From contig NC_054706.1 in NCBI RefSeq assembly GCF_016097555.1, forward strand, positions 80,871,732-80,935,731: a stretch of 64,000 bases of DNA, written 5' to 3'. The stretch is from Gigantopelta aegis. Taxonomy: Eukaryota; Mollusca; Gastropoda; Neomphalida; Peltospiridae. Shown here one piece after another: positions 11,612-24,335 of the stretch; position 1 is the first letter of the stretch, and each line of letters begins with the position of its first letter. The notes beneath the pieces are model-generated. The model was not told where the DNA came from. It saw nothing but the letters and a program-made list of their open reading frames with translations, and ran no database searches. The translations under genes and the position numbers were made by a program.

Positions 11612-12270
11612 GGGCGAGTTCGAGAGGGGGTGGAGATTTTTTGAAAAAACAAGTGACCTGAGATGCATTCTGACAGCATCTAGAGTCAACATTTAAAGGT
11701 TCCCCTGAAGAAATCTGTCCACAATCTATAAGATTTTAATAAGATATTGTATTAAATTATAACATAACATACTACAAGTCAGATATTTAATAGCCGTTTT
11801 ATTTTAATGATTGGCCTCCTCCTTTACCCCTCATAGCCATTCCATCCTCACCTACATGTACTTCGTTAACACCTATATGCATGATACACAGTACATTATA
11901 TTATTACCTTTTACCACAGAACCAGACAATGTATCCAATGTTCATCAGCAAATGAATTGCAATAGTATATAATGATAATCATCTTATTTTCCATAGATGG
12001 AGAGCTATATACTTATAATATAGACATGAATGGGAAAGTAGACAATACACCCTTATAAACCAGTGTTTTATTGCAGGAGTCAATTTGAAAGTATAAAAGT
12101 CACTCGAATACAATTACAAACTCAATTGTGAGGAAATAAACCAATAAAAATGCAGACGTAATTTTTTCCAAAAAAAGGAGATTTGTGAAAACAAAAGAGG
12201 AAATAAAGGAGATCTAGCAGAATCATGAAATAAAGGAGATTCTTTGAAATAAAGGAGACGTGGACACACT
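11026..12270. other. No gene seen; (GT)n-(G)n simple repeat
   Basis: A (TG)n run passes directly into a G-tract of about 18 at 11577-11615. The proline-rich minus-strand ORF at 11248-11679 is partly a translation of this simple repeat and is not believed. Confidence 0.5.
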
Positions 12271-12279
12271 GAATCCGTG

Positions 12280-14620
12280 ATATGTCGGCTTCTGAACAAC
12301 ATAGAAGATTGGAATTTGGTATATAGGGGTATTTTAGTCTGCTAATTTCAAAAATTTATGGATCCAAGAAGTCTGACAGGTGCCATCTAGAATTTAAAGA
12401 TGGCGACCATGACAAAATATTAATTGCTCATATTTCAACTTCTGAACTACACAGGACATTGGAATTTGTTATACAGAGGTAATTTGATTTGCCAATTTAA
12501 AAAATGATGGATCCAAGAAGTCTGACAGGTTGATTAACCACTATCTTGAATTTAAAGATGGTCACCATAACACAATATCAATTTCTCATATTTCAGCTTC
12601 GGAACTACTCAGGAGACTGAAATATGGTATATAGGGGTATAAAAAAATTGATGGATCCAAGAAGTCGGACAAGCTGGTTAGCTGTCATCTTGTATTTAAA
12701 TATGGCCATTGCCATGACAAAATATCAATTGCTCATATCTCGGCTTCTGAACCACGTAGGAGGTGGATTTTGACAGCTAGCCATACATTATCGGAGGACA
12801 AAGAATCTTAATTGGATACTCAAAATACATTTGGGGGCCATCTTCAACTTCAAAATGACCTTCATGCCTGTAATATAGAAGTGGACCATCTCATAAAAAC
12901 ACAATTGCAAGAAAATTAGTGTTTCAAGTTTAAACTGCAAATGACACCATTTTCCTATTAACAGTATTTGGCAGTATATTATGATACTGAAAATGACAAT
13001 ATGATTAAAAGATGCGTAGACCCTCAGTGCACTCTGTGGTACACCTAATTTTTGTCCAACATGTGGGATAGTGCACTTTACTTCTCAGCAGCTCGTCTTC
13101 GCATCACTTGAACTTGTTATCATGTTGATAACGAAAACATTGTCCTGAAGAAAAACTTAGTTGTGTGCATTGCGGATCTGCCGTAAAAACACCATTTAGA
13201 TGCCTGTGGCATCACTGACCAAAATGGACACCAGTCACCACTGTTCTTATCTTTATCCATCAGGTGACTGATGTTCAGGGTTAGCAATTTGGGTCTGACC
13301 AGCTTGATAAATGACTTTCTTCACATGTTGAAGCAGTTAGTTGGCAGCATGTTTTCCACCTGGCGGTTTCCATGAACAAACAGCCACCTGTGTCCTTCAT
13401 TTACCTCTTTCAGAGGAGATGTTCTACTGTATAGGACAGCAGCAAACCTCTGTATGTCATCTATTGGCACATGCAAGACGCGGTTGAACACTGTACCAAG
13501 TTTGACAGGAATTCCCATGCATCCCAGGCACTCTTTTTAATTCCACGCAAGGAAGAGACGGCATCGCATCCCGAGACAGCATGTAGAAACAGAAGCCCCC
13601 CATGAGTAGTGTGATCAGCAATGGTGTGAGCAATATACCTAAACTTTGTTCCATGTCCAAAAGCTAACAACAGTTCACATTCATCCATTTCACTTGCCAC
13701 TTCAATTGCCACTACCAGTACACATACAACCATGTTTTTGTTCAGGACAATGTTTCTGTGATCAACAAGATTAAGCATTTTTATATCGTAATACACATGT
13801 ACTGCCATACACTGGTAAGAGGAAAAACCATTATTAGCATGTTGTCATTTGCAGTTTAAACTTGACACACTAATTTTCTTCGAATTGTTTTGGTGAGATA
13901 GTCCACTTCTTATCAGCTATATTAAAGGCACGAAGACCATTTTGAAGTTTTAGATGGCCCCTAAATGTATTTTGAGAATCCGAATTAAGATTCCTTTCCC
14001 GGAATTGCATGGTCAACTGTTAAAAATTACCTCCTTTGTGGTTCAGAAGCCGATATATGAGCAAATGATATTTTATCAACGAGCCAGTCGGACTTCTTGT
14101 ATCCATCGTTTTTTGAAAATAGGAAATCAAAATATTCCTATATACCGTCCAAAATTACAATCTCCTATGTGGTTCAGAAGCCGAGATATTTTGTCAACGC
14201 ATCCATTTTCAGCTAACCAGCCTATCAGACCTCATGGATCCACCAATTGGTGAAATTAGCAAACACAAATACACCCATATACTATATTTCAATCTCCTAT
14301 GTGCTTCAGAAGCTGAAATGTGAGCAATGGATATTTTGTCATGGTGGCCATCTCTAAATTCAAGATGGTTGCTAACCAACCTGTCAAGACTTCAAGGATC
14401 CACCAATTGGTGAAATTAGCAAACACAAATACACCCATATACTAAATTTCAATCTCCTATGTCGTTCAGGAACCGAAATATATGAGCAATTGATATTTTG
14501 TAATGGTGGCCATCTTTAAATTCAAGATGGCCACTAACCAACCTGTCAGACTTCTTGCATCCATCAACTTTTAAAATTAGTAGGCCAAAATATCCCTATA
14601 TGCAAAATTTGACACTTTCT
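12280..14620. mobile_element. Long inverted-repeat element, ~2.3 kb, with internal subrepeats
   Basis: The left arm (about 12280-13195) and right arm (about 13690-14620) are inverted copies. ACATTGTCCTGAAGAAAAAC at about 13138 pairs with the reverse of a block near 13740; CAAGTTTAAACTGCAAATGAC at about 12926 pairs with GTCATTTGCAGTTTAAACTTG near 13844. Each arm holds about four copies of a ~140-bp subrepeat (GATCCAAGAAGTCTGACAGG, AAAGATGGCGACCATGACAA, CTTCTGAACTACACAGGA). The non-inverted centre carries a minus-strand ORF remnant (separate entry). The architecture resembles a DNA element or its palindromic rearrangement. Termini are not exactly defined. Confidence 0.7.
13461..13808 (-). pseudogene. 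Remnant of a multi-copy metazoan PIN/FEN-like ORF family (GCD motif)
   Basis: The 115-residue frame contains NMVVCVLVVAIEVASEMDEC, LLLAFGHGTKFRYIAHTIAD and FLHAVSGCDAVSSLRGIKKS followed by AWDAWEFL. This order (hydrophobic strand, xLWxAFGTGxxFRYI, HAxxGCDxVSxxxGxGKKxAW) is the signature of a large uncharacterised family found in many copies in invertebrate and fish genomes. The GCDxxSxxRGIxKKxA stretch resembles the helix-3-turn-helix of FEN1-type nucleases, so a PIN-like fold is plausible (inference). The N-terminal half and the C-terminus are missing, and inner parts of the frame are duplicated in inverted orientation at 13110-13195. It is probably dead. It sits between long inverted repeats, which suggests mobility. 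Confidence 0.6.
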
Positions 14621-15528
14621 GCCAGAAGCTACATCTTTTTCACACATCTGTCCCAATATTTTGGTAGTAAATCTTTAAGGCAGAGATGAATTTTACTTGA
14701 AGAATGCAGAAAATTGAAGTTTTTTAAATTTTATGGGGGAGCATACCCCCGAACCCCCTAGAAAGTTTGCTTTGTGCCCCTGATCTCAGTCAGCCCCCCC
14801 CCCCCCCCCCCCCCCAAAATGTTGACTTGGCTTCCGCAGTGCCTGGAGGAGATTAATGCATATTTTATGGAACATATCACAGTGAATGCATAAAACTGAG
14901 TTTTCAGCCTGTATTCTAAATGGATGGCCAACTTTAATGGTTGGGACAGACAAACTATTATTCCTACAAATATTATGAGATAAAAAAACAAAAAAAACAA
15001 TTATTAATAAAAAAAAAAAAATTAAATCGGATCACTCGACTAATATCAGTGAAACTAATACTTGGGGAGTATTTCATTTTATCCCACATTTTATGAATAA
15101 TTATATTATTTATGATCTCAGATATTTTCTCTAGCTAATATTAATTAAAACAATATTTTATTTTACCCATGCACATAACATACAAACATGTCTAATTTTC
15201 AGAGATTCACTACGAAGTGTGGCCATGCACAATAAACAATGTATGAAAAGCGAAATGTTTCCTTAGACTTTGTGATGTATGGATTATGTACATGTGCTAT
15301 GTATGTATATAAAAATATACTGGCAAAAAAAAAAAAAAAATATTATCAATGTGGTTAAAAATATCTTGGTACATATCAAAGTGACATAACTCTTCAACAT
15401 CATACGATGACGTCATCGATTGGTGCATTACAACCTTACAGGAGCATCAATTAAACAAGTTGAGTGATCTAAATTAAGATCGATTATGGATAATAAATAG
15501 GATATTAAACTTGCTACCATTTGATTCA
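14621..15528. other. No gene seen; poly-C tract and AT-rich DNA
   Basis: A run of about 21 C residues lies at 14795-14815. The rest is AT-rich with A-runs at 15009-15021 and 15326-15340. Confidence 0.5.
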
Positions 15529-15728
15529 TGTTTATATCTCAAGTGAAATAATTTTCATTGTCACTCGCTAAAGCTCGTGACCATGGGCAAAACAGTGGGA
15601 AAAATTTGGGCAGTTTTTATCTGGGTAAAATTTCGGGCAAATCAACCCCTCCAGCCCCCCTAAATCAAAGAGTCACCATACGCCCATGCTCGTGACAACT
15701 GAAAATTATTCCGCTCGAGACATAAACA
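15529..15728. repeat. Foldback hairpin split by a central insert
   Basis: The left arm TGTTTATATCTCAAGTGAAA / ATTTTCATTGTCACTCGC faces the right arm GTGACAACTGAAAATTATTC / GCTCGAGACATAAACA. Between them GCTCGTGACCATGGGC and GCCCATGCTCGTGAC form a second inverted pair around about 85 bp of other sequence, as if a piece entered at the tip. Confidence 0.7.
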
Positions 15729-15995
15729 TAACATGAAACTGAAACTTGTTTAATTACTTTATGATACATTTTAAAATAACAACTTGGTGCTAACTGGTCA
15801 CACGTATTTAACATGAAACCGAAACTTGTTTAATATCCTATAATTACTTTAGGATACATTTTAAAATAACAACTTGGTGCTAACTGGTCACACGCATTTA
15901 ACATGAAACCGAAACTTGTTTAATATCCTATAATTACTTTAGGATACATTTTAAAATAACAACTTGATGCTAACTGGTCACACGTATTTAACAAT
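15729..15995. repeat. Tandem triplication, 80-91 bp
   Basis: ACATGAAACCGAAACTTGTT, ATACATTTTAAAATAACAAC and TTGGTGCTAACTGGTCACAC occur three times. Copies 2 and 3 share an extra AATATCCTAT insertion. Confidence 0.9.
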
Positions 15996-16352
15996 CACAA
16001 CACCCACTGAAATCACTCTTTGACACTGCAGACCCAAATTACTGAAGAAAACCAAATGTGATTCTTGACTTTCTTACACACCCATTGGTGAGAACATCAT
16101 GCGTTATTTTTTATAACACATGGGTTGTTTACACACGTGTGTTAACAATTTCAAGACATATGACTGGCTGCTCCTAGGTGATGACCAAGTCACCAGTGCC
16201 ATGCATCCAATGAAATAGATTACACTGTGATGTATAGTTAACCTGACAATTGTGTCTGTAACGCGTAAGCTAGCTACAAGTGCAACGGCTGTAAATAACT
16301 TTTAGTCGAAAAATGTTAAAATTTGCTTAAAACCTGGTTTTTGAGGATATGT

Positions 16353-16469
16353 AAGAATAATACATTCATGTCCATTAGATACCATTTATTTCACAACTTT
16401 CGCTCGTTAGATACATTTTAAAACAACTTGTGAGATAAATGGTATCTAACGGCCACTCATATTATTCTC
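16353..16469. repeat. Hairpin with TTAGATACCATTTAT arms
   Basis: TTAGATACCATTTATTTCAC faces GTGAGATAAATGGTATCTAA. Outer AGAATAAT / ATTATTCT extends the pairing. The tip includes TTCGCTCG. Confidence 0.75.
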
Positions 16470-16846
16470 TATTTATCATATAATATCTCACATTTTCAGT
16501 GCAATCAAAGTATGTGATGATTTTCAGATCACATACTTTAAAGATTTAATAAATTTGCAAATTAGATGCATTCATAGTCATCAAATAAAAACATTTCAAT
16601 AGCAATTTTACACTGAAAGCTGTCCAGCATTCAGAAAAACAACAACCCTGTCATGCACTAGTTTATTTTGATGTAAGGACATCCAAAATGACGTCATTAG
16701 ACTTTGACGTCATTCCCATTCAAAAAGACAGCGCACCACATTCTTACGTCATTTGAATATCGTGTAATGGCTGACTGGAATTAAAGTTGCATATACTGTT
16801 TACAAAAACAGTTTGTATTAAGCTTGAGATTATATGATAAAGAGAG

Positions 16847-16994
16847 TATTACCCTCGTGTTTTTCGGTTTTGTCAATAGGATACATTAGGAATAAAAATA
16901 TTGTATTATGCGAGCCTCTGGCCAGAGGCTCGCATAATACAATTTTTATTCCTAATATATGATACTGACGATACCGAAAAACACGAGGGTAAAT
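16847..16994. repeat. Long near-perfect palindrome, ~148 bp
   Basis: Arms TATTACCCTCGTGTTTTTCG ... GGAATAAAAATATTGTATTA are mirrored by TAATACAATTTTTATTCC ... CGAAAAACACGAGGGTAAAT. The centre is a perfect 24-bp palindrome (GCGAGCCTCTGG and its complement). Confidence 0.88.
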
Positions 16995-18234
16995 AACCTT
17001 TATTTATTACACCATGCTGGAAGAGATACGCATGTGATATTTATTGTCTCTTCACATTGTGAAATAAGCATTTTGAGAGGTCATGACCTCTGGTCAGATG
17101 ATTGACAGTGTCAGAGTACAACTCCACATAGATGTGCATACAAAAAGTGTGCAAATGGTTCTTTCGATTCATATTTTTAAATCAGCAAAATACTTGCAGT
17201 CAATTCTTATAATTTAACAAAATATATATTTTAATAATTTTGTTTAGCCTCGAATGTGTTTATAATATTGTTTGTGTAAAGTTATTGATAGATGTGTGGC
17301 GTAGGAATGCAGTTTTAATTGATAAATAGCTAAATGAAGTGACCACAACATGACAATTTTCCCAGGTTTTAATCTGTGCATTGTCATGTCTTAATTTACT
17401 TTGGAAGTCATTCTGTGTGATTTATGTTCATTGATATGTGGTGTAATAAATAAAATACTATACTCATTCCCATGTGAGACCATTTATATTACAACTAGTG
17501 TGTTTTTAATGATATATCACTCGCTTTGGCTTGTGATGTCCAATTGAAAATACACTCGTAAACACGGGAACTCGTTAGTATTATCATATACAGGTATCTC
17601 TTCCATTACCTTAGGGCTGTTCCATTTCTCATCAAAGGGGAGGCAGTATGTAATGTAACTATTGTTTTATTTTCTGTCAAAATTATTTCTCCTGGAATAC
17701 TTTGGTTAAATAAAACTTTATTTATCACTGGTACTATGTATACTTAGGTTAAATATAACTTTGTGGCTAGTAGTTGTACCCCATAAAGAAAAGCCCACTC
17801 CTCCATTGTGTATAAATAGGCTACTTGGTATTGTGATGGGACACCTCTCTGGTGAACACGTGACTGTTTTCAGATGTGGGTTGGACAGCACTCACTATTT
17901 GTAAGGACTTCAACTAGTGTCCTGTACCAGGCTATAAACATAAGTAACAAATTAACCAAATAAACAAGTAAAATATCAAGTTATTCTTCTCTGAATTACA
18001 ATCAATTGCCTCAATAATATGAAAAATTATTTTATGTAAATTTTATAAAAATGTTGAATATTTATCCCTTTGTCGGACAGCTGACAGGCTATATAAAGAG
18101 AAAGCTCCACGAGTGGACGATAGATACCATTTATCTTACAATGAACTGTTTTAAAATGTATCTAACAAGCATGATTATCATTTGTTAAAGGAAGCTGTAA
18201 ACACCCTTTGTTATGATCAACATAAATAACATGA

Positions 18235-18775
18235 TCTTTGACATTTTCTCTAGGTTGATACGACCGTTACCTCGGTCCCAGCTAGTGAGTGTTGGGTCTG
18301 GGCTAGTGGAAGTCATCAACTGTATTACTGTAATACATATAGGGTTTGACAGTTTGTCTAGGTTGACAAGACCGTTATCAGGGTCCCAGCTAGTGAGTGT
18401 TGGGTCTGGGCTAGTGGAAGTCATCAACTGTATTACTGTAATATATATAGGGTTTGACAGTTTGTCTAGGTTGATAAGACCGTTAACAGGGTCCCAGCTA
18501 GTGAGTGTTGGGTCTGGGCTAGTGGAAGTCATCAGCTGTATTACTGTAATATATATATATATATGGTTTGACAGTTTGTCTAGGTTGATAAGACCATTAT
18601 CAGGGTCCCAGCTAGTGAGTGTTGGGTCTGGGCTAGTGGAAGTCATCAGCTGTATTACTGTAATACATATAGGGTTTAACAGTTTGTCTAGGTTGACAAG
18701 ACCGTTATCAGGGTCCCAGCTAGTGAGTGTTGGGTCTGGACTAGTGGACATCATCAACTGTATTACTGTAAGACA
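18235..18775. repeat. Minisatellite, ~108-bp unit, 5 copies
   Basis: The unit contains TAGGTTGACAAGACCGTTAT, CCCAGCTAGTGAGTGTTGGG and GTGGAAGTCATCAACTGTAT. Because 108 is a multiple of three and the unit lacks stops, long open frames exist on both strands (279 and 244 codons). No domain is recognisable and neither is called as a gene. Confidence 0.93.
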
Positions 18776-19249
18776 AAGGGCACTAGCCAAATCTTTTGTG
18801 AGGGCTAGTGACTTTCTCAAACATTTATCAAACAGTGCCGTTATAAAATCAAAATGTAAAATCTTTACATGTCTCTGCGTTTTTTTAAAACAACTAATTA
18901 GTCTTGCTTCCTTTAAATTATGTACAATATTAACTGAGAACATATAGTAGGAACATAACAAATCACTGACGATGATGTTCATAATTTCAAACGGAGCACA
19001 GATGACGAAAAGCTCAACATTCAATTTGTGGTCATGTGCCCCAGTATTTGTTAATGATTGTGGGTCATTAGTAATAAAACACCTATCTAATTAGAGGTAG
19101 GTAAAACACATCCAATGGTCCCAAAGTTGTAAATTAAAACCAGCATATAGATGTTTTGAAGAAATGTGTATATAAAACAAGATTGCAAGACAGAACTCGG
19201 TGATGATTATTATGTACATTAAATGGAATGAGGCAACAGGAAATTGAAG
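18776..19249. other. No gene seen between two arrays
   Basis: Unique AT-rich sequence. Only continuation of the array-driven open frames. Confidence 0.5.
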
Positions 19250-19672
19250 ACAACAGCGTGTTTCAAAGACTTGGCCTGGCCTCTCAACCTCTGTGCATTT
19301 CCCTCTTTTACAATGGACTGGTTTAAACGTCCCAACAACGTGTTTTAAAGACTTGGCCTGGCCTCTCAACCTCTGTACATTTCCCTCTTTTACAATGGAC
19401 TATTTTAAACATCCCAAAGCGTGTTTCAAAGACTTGGCCTGGCCTCTCAACCTCTGTACATTTCCCTCTTTTACAATGGACTGGTTTAAACATCCCAAAG
19501 CGTGTTTCAAAGACTTGGCCTGGCCTCTCAACCTCTGTACATTTCCCTCTTTTACAATGGACTGGTTTAAACATCCCAAAGTGTGTTTCAAAGACTTGGC
19601 CTGGCCTCTCAACCTATGTGCATTTCCCTCTTTTACAATGGACTGGTTTAAACGTCCCAACAGCCAATCAGT
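19250..19672. repeat. Minisatellite, ~81-bp unit, ~5 copies
   Basis: The unit contains GTGTTTCAAAGACTTGGCCT, GGCCTCTCAACCTCTGTACA and CCTCTTTTACAATGGACTGG. The unit length is divisible by three, which explains the overlapping open frames on both strands. Confidence 0.93.
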
Positions 19673-19814
19673 GGATAGCATCTTCTATTGTGTCCTGGGT
19701 GTCCTCATTCCAGTCACATGACACGAGGACGGTCGAGTCAGGTTTTATAAACAACATGGTTTGCTATAAAAACATGATATGCTATAAACTCCCGATCAAT
19801 GAAGGGTTATATAC

Positions 19815-20062
19815 TCTCAGGTTGTCTGACTGATCGTAACACTCGGACCATTCTCACATACAAAAACAATGTAACATCAACTTGTCTGACTGATGACAAC
19901 ACTCGGACCATTCTCACACACAAAAACAATGTAACATCAACTTGTCTGACTGATGACAACACTCGGACCATTCTCACACACAACAATGTAACATCAACTT
20001 GTCTGACTGATGACAACACTCGGACCATTCTCACACACAAAAACAATATAACATCAACTTGG
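19815..20062. repeat. Minisatellite, ~60-bp unit, ~4 copies
   Basis: Unit CTTGTCTGACTGATGACAAC, ACTCGGACCATTCTCACACA, CAAAAACAATGTAACATCAA. One copy has lost six bases (ACACAACAATG). Confidence 0.92.
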
Positions 20063-20261
20063 CAAGAAATAGTGACACATTCACATTTAATGTAGTCACC
20101 AACTGAAAGTGGTTCATAATCTGTGATCAAGGTACAGGTAGGTAGAAAGGTGGGCAGGTAAGTCGTTATGTAGGAAGCAAGATGTACGTTTGGTGTCGGT
20201 ATTCAAGTAGGAAATGTTTGTATTACCTCTTACTGTCTGTGGGCGTGTCTCTAAGAAAGAA

Positions 20262-20640
20262 AGAAATGTTTTATTTAACGACGCACTCAACACATTTTAT
20301 TTACGGTTATATGGCGTCAGACATATGGTCAAGGACCACACAGATTTGGAGAGGAAACCCGCTGTTGCCACATAGGCTACTCTTTTATGACAGGCAGCAA
20401 GGGATCTTTTATTTGCGCTTCCCACAGGCAGGATAGCACAAACCATGGCCTTTGTTGAACCAGTTATGGATCACTGGTCGGTGCAAGTGGTTTACACCTA
20501 CCCATTGAGCCTTGCGGAGCACTCACTCAGGGTTTGGAGTCGGTATCTGAATTAAAAATCCCATGCCTCGACTGGGATCCTAACCCAGTACCTACCAGCC
20601 TGTAGACCGATGGCCTGCCATGACGCCACCGAGGCCGGTG
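20262..20640 (-). mobile_element. tRNA-derived SINE, second head type, minus strand
   Basis: The 3' end GAAAGAAAGAAATGTTTTAT lies at the left and the head at the right. The body is the same as in the other SINEs, but the head is a different tRNA-like sequence (CCGGCCTCGGTGGCGTC, GGGATCCTAACCCAGTACC on the plus strand). The same combination occurs at 52616-53012, so two SINE subfamilies share one body and tail. Confidence 0.85.
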
Positions 20641-21764
20641 TGTCTCTAAGAATTCATACACTTTGTTATCAACTAAACTCAGTAACATTTTGCAGACATT
20701 TACAGCCATCATAAACATATTTAAATAATATTACAAGTTTTTAAAATACAAATTGCCAACCTCTTGTTGTGTTTGTTTGTTTTATTTTCTTAACTTGATA
20801 AAAATTAATTATCAAGCAATTTTCATGCCATGATGACCCAATTCGAAAATCATTAAAATAGAATGATTTTGAAGTCAGAAATAAACATATTTTAATCAGG
20901 CTTTATCTGTACATGAGAACCGATTATAGGAATCTGCAGTTACACTAACCACTAACAGTTCAGCCACCCAGCTTCTGTCATCGGCTGCTGATGTTTGTAA
21001 TAGCTTTTCTTTCTAAAAACTGGATAATTTATTAATAAAAAACAATAAACAAGTGAATTAGAATAGGGATAGCCCTACTGTGTTTTCCGATTTGCAGACG
21101 TATATCCATGGTTTTATGATCACAAATATCCTGTTTTATTCCTCAAATTCTCCAATGCAAAAACTGAAAAAATAAAATTAAAATAGAACTGTCGCAAAAT
21201 TTTGGGGGTGATTGGGTGTGTGTGTGTGTGTGTGTTATATCCGCCCCTGAATGTTGCCTAAGAGAGCTTTTTGAACTGTTCAGCTGATTCCTCCACTGTG
21301 GACTGATATTAACTTTCAGTTTTATCGTTATTTATAATCAAACACTAACAGGAATAGAAATCTGTCAGGGTACTTTACCACAGTATTATAGTTTATCTAA
21401 ATTGTAATAAAATATTTTTTAATCTAGTACATTGTACAATCGATATGTACATATTGATATACAATTGAGACGTAATTTACAGTTTAGCATAATCTACATG
21501 TACGTCTTGATAATACACATGTCATGTTAATCCACATACAACTTGGTAATCCACATACATCTTGATAATCCACATGTACATCTTGATAATCCACATGTTA
21601 ATGTCCTAATGACAGGACAACACACACCATGACCTTTGATATGCAAATGTACAGTTATTATTACAATGGATAGTTATTTGGTTAAAAAAGAAAAAAGAAA
21701 GATTTTAAGTTTTACCTTAATGCCAGCATAAACAGGCCCCGAGTTCAGCCAGCCGTTTGTCACC
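20641..21764. other. No gene seen; small repeats
   Basis: A (GT)n run lies at 21217-21235, and a short 22-bp repeat (CTTGATAATCCACATGTACA) occurs about four times at 21505-21600. Confidence 0.5.
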
Positions 21765-22805
21765 AACGCTTGATACACTGCCTTATATCCTACACATTAA
21801 AACGCTTGATACACTGCCGTATGTCCTACACATTAAAACGCTTGATGCACTGCCTTATAGCCTACACATTAAAACGCTTGATACACTGCTGTATGTCCTA
21901 CACATTAAAACGCTTGATGCACTGCCTTATAGCCTACACATTAAAACGCTTGATACACTGCTGTATGTCCTACACATTAAAACGCTTGATGCACTGCCTT
22001 ATAGCCTACACATTATTGATACACTGCTGTATGTCCTACACATTAAAACGCTTGATGCACTGCCTTATAGCCTACACATTAAAACGCTTGATACACTGCT
22101 GTATGTCCTACACATTAAAACGCTTGATGCACTGCCTTATAGCCTACACATTAAAACGCTTGATACACTGCCTTATATCCTACACATTAAAACGCTTGAT
22201 GCACTGCCTTAATTTTCACATTAAAACGCTTGATACACTGCCTTATATCCTACACATTAAAATGCTTGATACACTGCCTTATATCCTACACATTAAAACA
22301 CTTGATACACTGCCTTATATCCTACACATTAAAACGCTTGATACACTGCCTTATATCCTACACATTAACATGCTTGATACACTGCCTTATATCCTACACA
22401 TTAACATGCTTGATACACTGCCTTATATCCTACACATTAAAATGCTTGATACACTGCTGTATGTCCTACACATTAAAACGCTTGATACACTGCCTTATAT
22501 CCTACACATTAAAACGCTTGATACACTGCCTTATATCCTACACATTAACATGCTTGATACACTGCCTTATATCCTACACATTAAAACGCTTGATACACTG
22601 CCTTATATCCTACACATTAAAACGCTTGATGCACTGCCTTATATCCTACACATTAAAACGCTTGATACACTGCCTTATATCCTACACATTAAAACGCTTG
22701 ATGCACTGCCTTATATCCTACACATTAACACGCTTGATGCACTGCCTTATATCCTACACATTAAAACGCTTGATGCACTGCCTTATATCCTACACATTAA
22801 AACCG
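21765..22805. repeat. Minisatellite, 36-bp unit, ~29 copies
   Basis: Unit ACGCTTGATACACTGCCTTA plus TATCCTACACATTAAA. Variants (GATGCACTG, CTGTATGTCC, TTAACATG) alternate in blocks; in the left third a 72-bp dimer of two variants repeats. The length is a multiple of three, so frames up to 346 codons stay open (ISYTLKRLIHCL-type repeats). It is not considered coding. Confidence 0.96.
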
Positions 22806-22899
22806 ACTGACCCCTTCGGGAACCAGTAAAAATACACTGCTGATCAAAAGAAAGTATACTGATCCATTTTAACAGTAAAAACAACAGAACACACAAATT

Positions 22900-23222
22900 G
22901 ATGCAAGTGTTGTACTTAGCAAGATTTGAACACTGGTACACACAATAATTACCACCAAAAGTTGATTCATATGTCGTATTTGGTGAGATTTGAATACCGG
23001 TACACACAATAATTACCACCAAAAGTTTATTCATATGTCGTATTTGGTGAGATTTGAATACCGGTACACACAATAATTACCACCAAAAGTTGATTCATAT
23101 GTCGTATTTGGTGAGATTTGAATACCGGTACACACAATAATTACCACCAAAAGTTGATTCATATGTTGTATTTGGTGAGATTTGAATACCGGTACACACA
23201 ATAATTACCACCAAAGGTGAAC
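22900..23222. repeat. Minisatellite, 64-bp unit, ~5 copies
   Basis: Unit GAGATTTGAATACCGGTACA, CACAATAATTACCACCAAAA, GTTGATTCATATGTCGTATT. Confidence 0.93.
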
Positions 23223-24254
23223 CTCACAATTCACAAACAGCACCAGGAGTAAAATGGGTGACTTTACAGAAAAATGTTTTGATATATACTTTCTTTTGAT
23301 CATCACTTTCTTTTATCACATCAGGATTTGAGAGATTAAAAAAAGCATTCACAATTGAACATTTTAAGGCACTGATTTTCAAGTGGAGACTATTATTAAC
23401 AGTAAAAAAATATTCCAAGAACACTGTAGCTTATCCAATATCAGAAGCAGAATATTACTATTAGCACCATTCAGCTTCAGAACATTAAAACAAGGTCGCA
23501 GATCAAGGCATTCTAAAGAACTGAAACTAACACAGCTCATCTTTCCAAACATCACCATCACATCAACAGTTCGTTGTATACAAATTAAAAGTTTTTGCCA
23601 AACTTTCAGTGGTTATCAACTTATCGTTTGTTTGATGAAAATGTTCTCATTGATTTGGAAACCTCAGTAGTTTAAAACATCATTAACACAACAACAATTT
23701 CACAAAGTTTTATAATGAGAAATCCAACTTGACACGAGCTAACAGTTGTCAACAGTCAGAAACAAACTCAACAAAACTCATCTTTGCATAATATACATGT
23801 AAAAATATACCCCAGCAGGCACTCATAACTGGGGAAATTAAAATAATAATTTCTCACTAAGCAAATATCATGCGTTGTATAACGTACAATATCGGACGAT
23901 ACAGTGCTTAATAACCAATGACATACATTGTGTACCGTAATATAGTTTAAAGGGTTTGCATTAATGCCTCTTTGTTTACATTGTTAAATTTTGTAATAAG
24001 ATGTAATTTTAATATAGTAACTGTTATAAATTATAGATTTTGTTAAAAAGAGTAAATACTAGTAGAAGTTTGGTTTTGAAAATGATCTCACAGGTGAATT
24101 TAAAGAAAATACTAAGTTACAGCAATACCCAGAAAGTGCTTTACATCATTTTTAAAGATACATGTACATAAATGGATAAAGAAAAGTAAAAGGTTTTCAG
24201 AGAAAAAAAATTAGTTGAGATAATCAATAGAATAAAAAACTCCAAACCAGTTAT
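23223..24254. other. No gene seen; region downstream of IRE1
   Basis: AT-rich unique sequence. Frames of up to 95 codons show no recognisable domain and may be chance. Confidence 0.5.
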
Positions 24255-24335
24255 TATCAAATTTATGTCACTTGTGAAATAATGTTTTATTTGTCACATG
24301 CTAAGCTCATGACATGTGAAACATATCACTCAGGA
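24255..24335. repeat. Diverged foldback hairpin
   Basis: ATGTCACTTGTGAAATAATG...TTTGTCACATGC faces GCTCATGACATGTGAAACAT...CACTCA. The tip GCTAAGCTC resembles that of the 15529 hairpin. It lies in the probable IRE1 3' untranslated region or just beyond it. Confidence 0.5.

Larger units (their letters stand above)
15996..18230. other. No gene seen; hairpin-rich AT-rich region
   Basis: No ORF was recognised. It contains two clear hairpins (16353-16469 and 16847-16994), a weak one at 17480-17560, and at 18122-18172 a diverged half copy of the 16375 hairpin (GATACCATTTAT...AAAATGTATCTAAC). Confidence 0.55.

Noticed and set aside
11248..11679. Proline/histidine-rich 143-codon minus frame
   Set aside because: Its most distinctive part translates a (GT)n-(G)n simple repeat.
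18185..19024. 279-codon minus frame with SPDPTLTSWDPDNGL repeats
   Set aside because: Frame follows the 108-bp repeat; the opposite strand is equally open and no family is recognised.
21770..22810. 346-codon plus-strand frame
   Set aside because: Pure read-through of a 36-bp tandem unit; no domain, no splice or promoter context, and several frames are open equally.
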